Shown: piece after piece, positions 23,794 through 28,151 of the stretch
Layout: each line of letters opens with the position of its first letter
Numbering within the stretch: position 1 is the stretch's first letter
From: an uncultured Campylobacter sp.
Lineage (GTDB): Bacteria > Campylobacterota > Campylobacteria > Campylobacterales > Campylobacteraceae
DNA length: 28,151 bases
Direction of reading: 5' to 3'
Assembly (NCBI GenBank): GCA_937896205.1
Contig: CALBNA010000427.1
Span: 1-28,151 of the forward strand
Translations under genes and position numbers: made by a program
Notes under the pieces: generated by a model
What the model was told of the DNA's origin: nothing
Seen by the model: only the letters and a program-made list of their open reading frames with translations
The model's database searches: none

Positions 23794-24630
23794 TTAGCGT
23801 AGGTATTTGACGTTAGCTTTGGCGCGGAGTTTATTGAAGTATTCGCCGATGACGCGGTCTTGCTCGAGTTTATAAAGCGCGTTCATCGCTTCGTCTCTGA
23901 CCTCGTCAAATTCAGGCATCGTTTGACCCTTTTTAGACGCTACGTAAAACATCTCAAAGCCCTCGGGAGTCTGGAAAATCTGCGTGAAAGTGCCGTCCGG
24001 GGTCTGCTGAAATATCGTCCTTAGTTGAGGCGGGATCTGCTCGCTTTTTAGATCTAGCACGTCCATGTGCACGCTGTGGTTGGTGTTCATCGGAGAGCTG
24101 TGTCTAGCGGCCTCTAAAAGCTGCATCGAAGGTGCCACGTATCTAGTCACGCTCACGTCGGTAAAGTGTGCAAAAAGGTCGCGATTTTGCTCAAAATACG
24201 CCCTCGCTGCGTTTTCTGAAATGTTGATTTTAGCATCGGCAAAGATGCTTTGATATAGCTTTTCTTGTTTTATGCTTTTTGCCACGTCGTCTTTAAACTG
24301 CGAGTAGTCGCCGCCCTTTGATAGCACGGCCGAGCGCAGATCGGAGACGTTCATACCGCTCTCGCTTGCGATCTTTTGCAGCCTTTGATTTAGCTCGTAG
24401 TCGCTAGCTTCGATTTTTAGGTTTTTGATCTGTGCGGTTTCGAGTCTATCGCGGATCAGTAAATTTAGCGCGTTGGCTTCGCTTGTTTGCAGCTGCGCGG
24501 CGGCTTTGCGCACTTCGTTTACGGTGATGGGTTCGTTTTCGATGATGACGGCTATGCCGTTTGAGATCTGGCTCGCGTTAGCCATACAAAAACTGAGAAA
24601 AAACGCGGCGAATGAGATCTTTTTTAACAT
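23794..24630 (-). CDS. SurA-like periplasmic chaperone / peptidyl-prolyl isomerase
   Basis: A 278-residue exported protein with signal peptide residues 1-19 (MANAS cleavage region). A SurA N-terminal helical domain (about 25-150) has GIAVIIENEPITVNEV and a swapped helix after the parvulin part. A single parvulin-like domain lies at about 155-250 (TRYVAPS, LRTIFQQTPDGTFTQIFQTPEGFEMFYV). The parvulin domain looks reduced, so chaperone activity may dominate. Position next to gltX and overall form match C. jejuni Cj1289. It helps outer-membrane proteins fold. Two terminators follow, and the promoter is divergent from gltX. Confidence 0.88.
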   Translation of the reverse strand: MLKKISFAAFFLSFCMANASQISNGIAVIIENEPITVNEVRKAAAQLQTSEANALNLLIRDRLETAQIKNLKIEASDYELNQRLQKIASESGMNVSDLRSAVLSKGGDYSQFKDDVAKSIKQEKLYQSIFADAKINISENAARAYFEQNRDLFAHFTDVSVTRYVAPSMQLLEAARHSSPMNTNHSVHMDVLDLKSEQIPPQLRTIFQQTPDGTFTQIFQTPEGFEMFYVASKKGQTMPEFDEVRDEAMNALYKLEQDRVIGEYFNKLRAKANVKYLR

Positions 24631-24658
24631 ATAAAACCTTTGTTTAAGTCTAAAGTAA

Positions 24659-24677
24659 ATATAATTTGAGCATTATA
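24659..24677. promoter_or_regulatory. Divergent promoters of the surA-like gene and the gltX operon
   Basis: TATAAT on the plus strand (24659-24664) serves gltX. TATAAT on the minus strand (ATTATA at 24672-24677, preceded by TGT) serves the surA-like gene. The two perfect boxes are 7 bp apart in an 87-bp spacer. The two polymerases would compete for the same DNA. Confidence 0.6.
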
Positions 24678-24717
24678 ACATTTTAAATTTAAGCGCAAGC
24701 TATAAAGGTAAAATTTA

Positions 24718-26109
24718 ATGCAAAATTCACAAATAGTAACTAGATTTGCCCCCTCTCCGACCGGATATTTGCACATCGGCGGGCTTAGGACGGCGCTTTA
24801 TAACTACTTATACGCTAGAGCAAACGGCGGCAAATTTCTGCTGCGCATCGAAGATACCGATCTAAAACGCAACTCCGAGGAGGCCACGCAAGCGATAAAA
24901 GAAGCCTTTGCCTGGTGCGGGCTAGATCACGACGGCGAGGTGACGTATCAGTCGCGTAGATTTGACGTGTATAACGAGTATGTACAAAAGCTGCTAGCCG
25001 AAGGCAAAGCCTACAAATGCTACATGAGCAAGGACGAGCTAGACGCTCTGCGCGCCGAGCAAGAAGCGCGAAAAGAGAGGCCCAAATACGACAATCGCTA
25101 CCGCGAATTTACAGGCACTCCGCCTGCTGGAGTAGAGCCCGTTATCCGTATCAAAGCGCCTCTAAGCGGCGAGATCGTGATCGACGACGGCATAAAAGGC
25201 GAGGTCAAATTTAGAGTCGAGGATATCCTGGATGATTTTATCATCGCGCGTTCTGACGGCACTCCGACCTATAACTTTACAGTCGTGATCGACGACGCGC
25301 TAATGGGCGTAACCGACGTCATCCGTGGCGACGATCATCTATCAAATACCCCGAAGCAAATCGTACTCTACGATGCGCTTGGTTTTAAGGCGCCGAAATT
25401 TTATCACGTCGCGATGATAAACGGCGAGGACGGTAGCAAACTGAGCAAACGCCACGGTGCGACCGACGTGATGGAGTATAAACGCATGGGTTATCTGCCT
25501 GAGGCTCTTTTAAATTTCCTCGTGCGCCTAGGCTGGAGCCACGGAAACGACGAAATTTTCGGCATGGACGATATGCTAAAATACTTTGATCCGCACGATA
25601 TAAACAAGAGCTCAAGCACCTATAATGCAAGCAAGCTAGAGTGGCTAAATGCCCACTATATCAAGACTTTACCGTACGAGAGACTGGCAAAAGAGATGCT
25701 TAGCTTTGACATAGATTTTAAAGCGATGCCAAAGGGCGAGGTGCTGTTAAATTCATTGCGCGAACGCTCAAAAACGCTAGTTGAAATGAGTCAGAGCGCA
25801 AGAACGATAATAAACGCTCCAAGCGCATACGACGAGAAAGCCTACGCTAAATTTATCACCCCCGAAAGCAAGGAAAATTTGGCTAAATTTGCCGAAATTT
25901 TGGAAGGAAATTTAGACGCTGCGGGCTACGAGGAGATGACGGGTAAATTTTTAGAAGCAAACGGCTTAAAGCTAAAAGACCTAGCTCAGGCTCTTCGCGT
26001 CGCGCTAACGGGAAATAGCGTAAGTCCGGGGATATTTGAGGTGCTCGAAGTTTTGGGCGCGGACGAGACGAAAAAACGAATAAAAAATATTTTAAAGGAG
26101 AATAAATGA
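24718..26109 (+). CDS. gltX: Glutamyl-tRNA synthetase (GltX)
   Basis: A class I synthetase charging tRNA with glutamate, 463 residues. The HIGH-type motif is [12 protein letters not shown] (11-22) and KLSKRHG is at 241-247. The zinc knuckle is absent: after Cys101 the family's second Cys is replaced (CYMS). Campylobacter carries two gltX genes and no glutaminyl-tRNA synthetase. One enzyme mis-acylates tRNA(Gln) for GatCAB. By synteny with Cj1288c this is the gltX2 copy, but the tRNA preference cannot be read from sequence by eye. It overlaps the malic enzyme gene as ATGA and is first of a three-gene operon. Confidence 0.95.
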   Translation: MQNSQIVTRFAPSPTGYLHIGGLRTALYNYLYARANGGKFLLRIEDTDLKRNSEEATQAIKEAFAWCGLDHDGEVTYQSRRFDVYNEYVQKLLAEGKAYKCYMSKDELDALRAEQEARKERPKYDNRYREFTGTPPAGVEPVIRIKAPLSGEIVIDDGIKGEVKFRVEDILDDFIIARSDGTPTYNFTVVIDDALMGVTDVIRGDDHLSNTPKQIVLYDALGFKAPKFYHVAMINGEDGSKLSKRHGATDVMEYKRMGYLPEALLNFLVRLGWSHGNDEIFGMDDMLKYFDPHDINKSSSTYNASKLEWLNAHYIKTLPYERLAKEMLSFDIDFKAMPKGEVLLNSLRERSKTLVEMSQSARTIINAPSAYDEKAYAKFITPESKENLAKFAEILEGNLDAAGYEEMTGKFLEANGLKLKDLAQALRVALTGNSVSPGIFEVLEVLGADETKKRIKNILKENK

Positions 26110-27359
26110 CACACGTAACTAACGAAGAGGCGCTCGCGTATCACGAGGGCGGCAAGATAGAGATAAAAGTAAAAACCCCATGCGCGACGGCTAGAGACCT
26201 ATCTATGGCGTACACGCCGGGCGTTGCGGTGCCTTGTAAAGAGATCGAGGCCGACAACGAGCTAGCCTACAAATACACCAACAAAGCAAATTTAGTAGCC
26301 GTCATCACCGACGGTACGGCCGTGCTTGGCCTAGGCGACATCGGCGCGGTAGCCGGCAAACCCGTGATGGAAGGCAAGGCGGTTTTGTTTAAAAAATTTG
26401 CAAACGTAGACGCCTTTGACATCGAGCTAGACGAGCATGATCCTGATAAGATCGTAGAGATCTGCAAGGCTCTAGCTCCGACCTTCGGCGGTATAAATTT
26501 AGAAGATATCCGTGCTCCGAAGTGCTTTGAGATCGAGCGCAAACTACAAGAGGCAGTCGATATCCCGGTCATGCACGACGATCAGCACGGCACGGCGATG
26601 ATTACAAGCGCGGGCATAATAAACGCGATGGAGATTTCTGGCAAAGATATCTCTAAAATCAAAATCGTAGTTAGCGGCGCGGGCGCTGCAGGCATCGCAT
26701 GCGCGAAAATGTACAAGGCTCTGGGCGCAAAACACATCGTGATGGTAGATAGCAAAGGCGTGATCCATAAAGGCCGCACTGATCTAACTCCGGAAAAGCT
26801 AGAATTCGCCCTAGAAACCGCAGATAGAACGCTAGCTGACGCGATGAAGGGCGCGGATATGTTCCTAGGCCTTAGCAAGCCTGGCGTCGTGACTAAGGAA
26901 ATGGTCGCGTCTATGAACGACGAGCCGATTATTTTCGCGCTTGCTAACCCGACTCCGGAAATCTTCCCTGAAGACGTCGCAAGCGTGCGAAACGACGTGA
27001 TGATGGGAACTGGCCGCAGCGACTATCCAAACCAGGTAAATAACGTACTTGGCTTTCCGTTTATATTCCGCGGCGCGCTAGATGTTAGAGCCAAAAAAAT
27101 CACCGAAAATATGAAAATGGCTGCGGCGCGCGCGCTTGCAAATTTGGCTAAAGAGCCCGTGCCTGCGGAGGTTTGCGCTGCGTTTGGCGTAAAAGAGCTA
27201 AAATTCGGCAAAGACTACATCATACCAAAACCGTTTGACAATCGCGTGCTTTTAGCCGTGGCTCCTGCGGTTGCGCAGGCTGCGGTCGACGACGGCGTAG
27301 CTAGGGTGAAGGATTTTGACGTAAAAGCCTATACAGAAAAGCTAGCAAAGGGTCTGTAA
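26106..27359 (+). CDS. Malic enzyme (malate dehydrogenase, oxaloacetate-decarboxylating)
   Basis: Oxidatively decarboxylates malate to pyruvate. 417 residues, the short bacterial form without a phosphotransacetylase-like tail. Family residues seen: YTPGVAVPC (Tyr36), the Lys91 region in [10 protein letters not shown], the metal ligands in NLEDIRAP (Glu133, Asp134) and HDDQHGTA (Asp158/Asp159), and GAGAAG (191-196) of the NAD(P) site. Asp215 at the end of the second strand (VMVDSKG) would favour NAD over NADP; this is inference. It is the equivalent of Cj1287c. ATGA overlap with gltX and zero gap to upp indicate a single transcript. Confidence 0.95.
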   Translation: MTHVTNEEALAYHEGGKIEIKVKTPCATARDLSMAYTPGVAVPCKEIEADNELAYKYTNKANLVAVITDGTAVLGLGDIGAVAGKPVMEGKAVLFKKFANVDAFDIELDEHDPDKIVEICKALAPTFGGINLEDIRAPKCFEIERKLQEAVDIPVMHDDQHGTAMITSAGIINAMEISGKDISKIKIVVSGAGAAGIACAKMYKALGAKHIVMVDSKGVIHKGRTDLTPEKLEFALETADRTLADAMKGADMFLGLSKPGVVTKEMVASMNDEPIIFALANPTPEIFPEDVASVRNDVMMGTGRSDYPNQVNNVLGFPFIFRGALDVRAKKITENMKMAAARALANLAKEPVPAEVCAAFGVKELKFGKDYIIPKPFDNRVLLAVAPAVAQAAVDDGVARVKDFDVKAYTEKLAKGL

Positions 27360-27986
27360 ATGAAAAACGTCAGGCTCATCTCACACCCGCTCATAGAGCA
27401 CAAACTAGCGATTTTAAGGGATAAAAACACCGAGCCGTTTCAGTTTAGGATGCTTGTGGACGAGATCAGCCACCTGATGATATTTGAGGCGACTAGGGAT
27501 CTGGCGCTGCGCGACGTGAGCGTGCAGACTCCGGTCGCCCAGGCCCAAGCCAAAAAGCTCGCGACAAAGGTGATGATTTGCCCTATTTTGCGAGCGGCTC
27601 TTGGCATGCTTGATAGCGTATTTACGATCATTCCCGATGCTAGCGTGGGGTTTTTGGGCTTTCAGCGAAACGAAAAGACAGCGGAGGCGGAGTTTTTCTA
27701 CGCTAAACTGCCTCGCGACGCCAAAAACCGCCTAGCCATCATCATCGATCCGATGTTTGCTACCGGCGGTACGGCTATAGACGCGGTTAAATTTCTGCGC
27801 GAAAACGGCATAAAGCAGATCAAATTTATCTCCATCATCGCCGCTCCCGAGGGACTAAAGCGCTTTAGCCAGGTTTACCCGGACGTAGAGGTCTATACGG
27901 CTGCGATCGACGAGCGACTAAACGAGAAAAACTACATCGTGCCGGGCCTTGGCGACGCGGGCGACCGCGTGTTTAATACCTTGTAA
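27360..27986 (+). CDS. upp: Uracil phosphoribosyltransferase
   Basis: Salvages uracil to UMP with PRPP. 208 residues, full family length. The PRPP-binding loop is IIDPMFATGGTA (128-139), and the C-terminal uracil-binding region GLGDAGDR precedes the stop. CPILRAALGM (74-83) is another family landmark. The ATG follows the malic enzyme TAA without a gap. It is the equivalent of Cj1286c and the last gene of the operon, followed by a long hairpin. Confidence 0.96.
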   Translation: MKNVRLISHPLIEHKLAILRDKNTEPFQFRMLVDEISHLMIFEATRDLALRDVSVQTPVAQAQAKKLATKVMICPILRAALGMLDSVFTIIPDASVGFLGFQRNEKTAEAEFFYAKLPRDAKNRLAIIIDPMFATGGTAIDAVKFLRENGIKQIKFISIIAAPEGLKRFSQVYPDVEVYTAAIDERLNEKNYIVPGLGDAGDRVFNTL

Positions 27987-28026
27987 ATAGAGCGTTATCT
28001 TTTGAGCGCCTTTGAATGAGATAGAC

Positions 28027-28074
28027 AATTTCACCCTGCGACAGATATTATGTCTAGTCTCGGGATGAAATTTT
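28027..28074 (+). terminator. Terminator of the gltX-malic enzyme-upp operon
   Basis: AATTTCACCC (28027-28036) pairs with GGGATGAAATT (28062-28072) with one bulged A. Inside, GAC-AGA pairs with TCT-(A)-GTC around a 7-nt loop. On the plus strand the outer stem ends in TTTT. It begins 40 nt past upp. The remaining 77 bp to the window end show no gene. Confidence 0.65.
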
Positions 28075-28151
28075 CGTCACAACATTCAAATCCGCCTCAA
28101 AATATCGACGCTCGTTTTTTGTGTCATTTTTTGGCAAAAGCCGATTTTTTC

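Overview
The window looks like chromosome from a mid-GC Campylobacter, close to the C. rectus / C. showae / C. curvus group. I base this on gene content and order, not on a database search. The P19/FTR1 iron cassette is in the order of C. jejuni Cj1658-Cj1664. A selenocysteine formate dehydrogenase sits beside selA/selB. The cluster surA-like / gltX / malic enzyme / upp matches Cj1289-Cj1286c. Intergenic DNA is crowded with the word AAATTT, and promoters are of the TATAAT/TAAAAT type without an obvious -35.

Region 1 (about 1-8.6 kb, minus strand) is an iron acquisition operon. Its order is FTR1 permease, P19 periplasmic metal-binding protein, a polytopic protein with DUF2318-like and YHS-like parts, two FtsX/MacB-type permeases, an ABC ATPase and a TlpA-type thioredoxin lipoprotein. 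A TraT-like lipoprotein follows. Most junctions overlap or nearly touch, so the genes are probably made together. P19 would bind metal in the periplasm and FTR1 would import it. The ABC, Cys-rich and thioredoxin proteins would supply redox or release functions.

Region 2 (8.6-19.2 kb) is a formate oxidation and selenium module. On the minus strand it has a small Tat-targeted protein, FdhA with an in-frame UGA and a visible bacterial SECIS hairpin, and FdhB, ending at a terminator with no cytochrome b subunit. Next come a DsbC/DsbG-like thiol protein and selA-selB. Divergently on the plus strand are a 557-residue polyferredoxin and a TorD-type chaperone, both likely to assist maturation. SelA and SelB let the UGA be read as selenocysteine. 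selC, selD, fdhC and fdhD are not in the window.

Region 3 (19.2-23.8 kb) is sparse and partly decayed. It holds an ankyrin-repeat membrane-anchored protein, a small paralogous fragment of its C-terminus, an MqnA-like menaquinone enzyme, a flavodoxin-fold oxidoreductase and a truncated DUF3137-like fragment, separated by AAATTT-rich spacers.

Region 4 (23.8-28.15 kb) is conserved core: a SurA-like periplasmic chaperone, divergent from a tight gltX - malic enzyme - upp operon that ends at a long hairpin terminator. I found no rRNA, tRNA, insertion sequence, prophage or CRISPR array.
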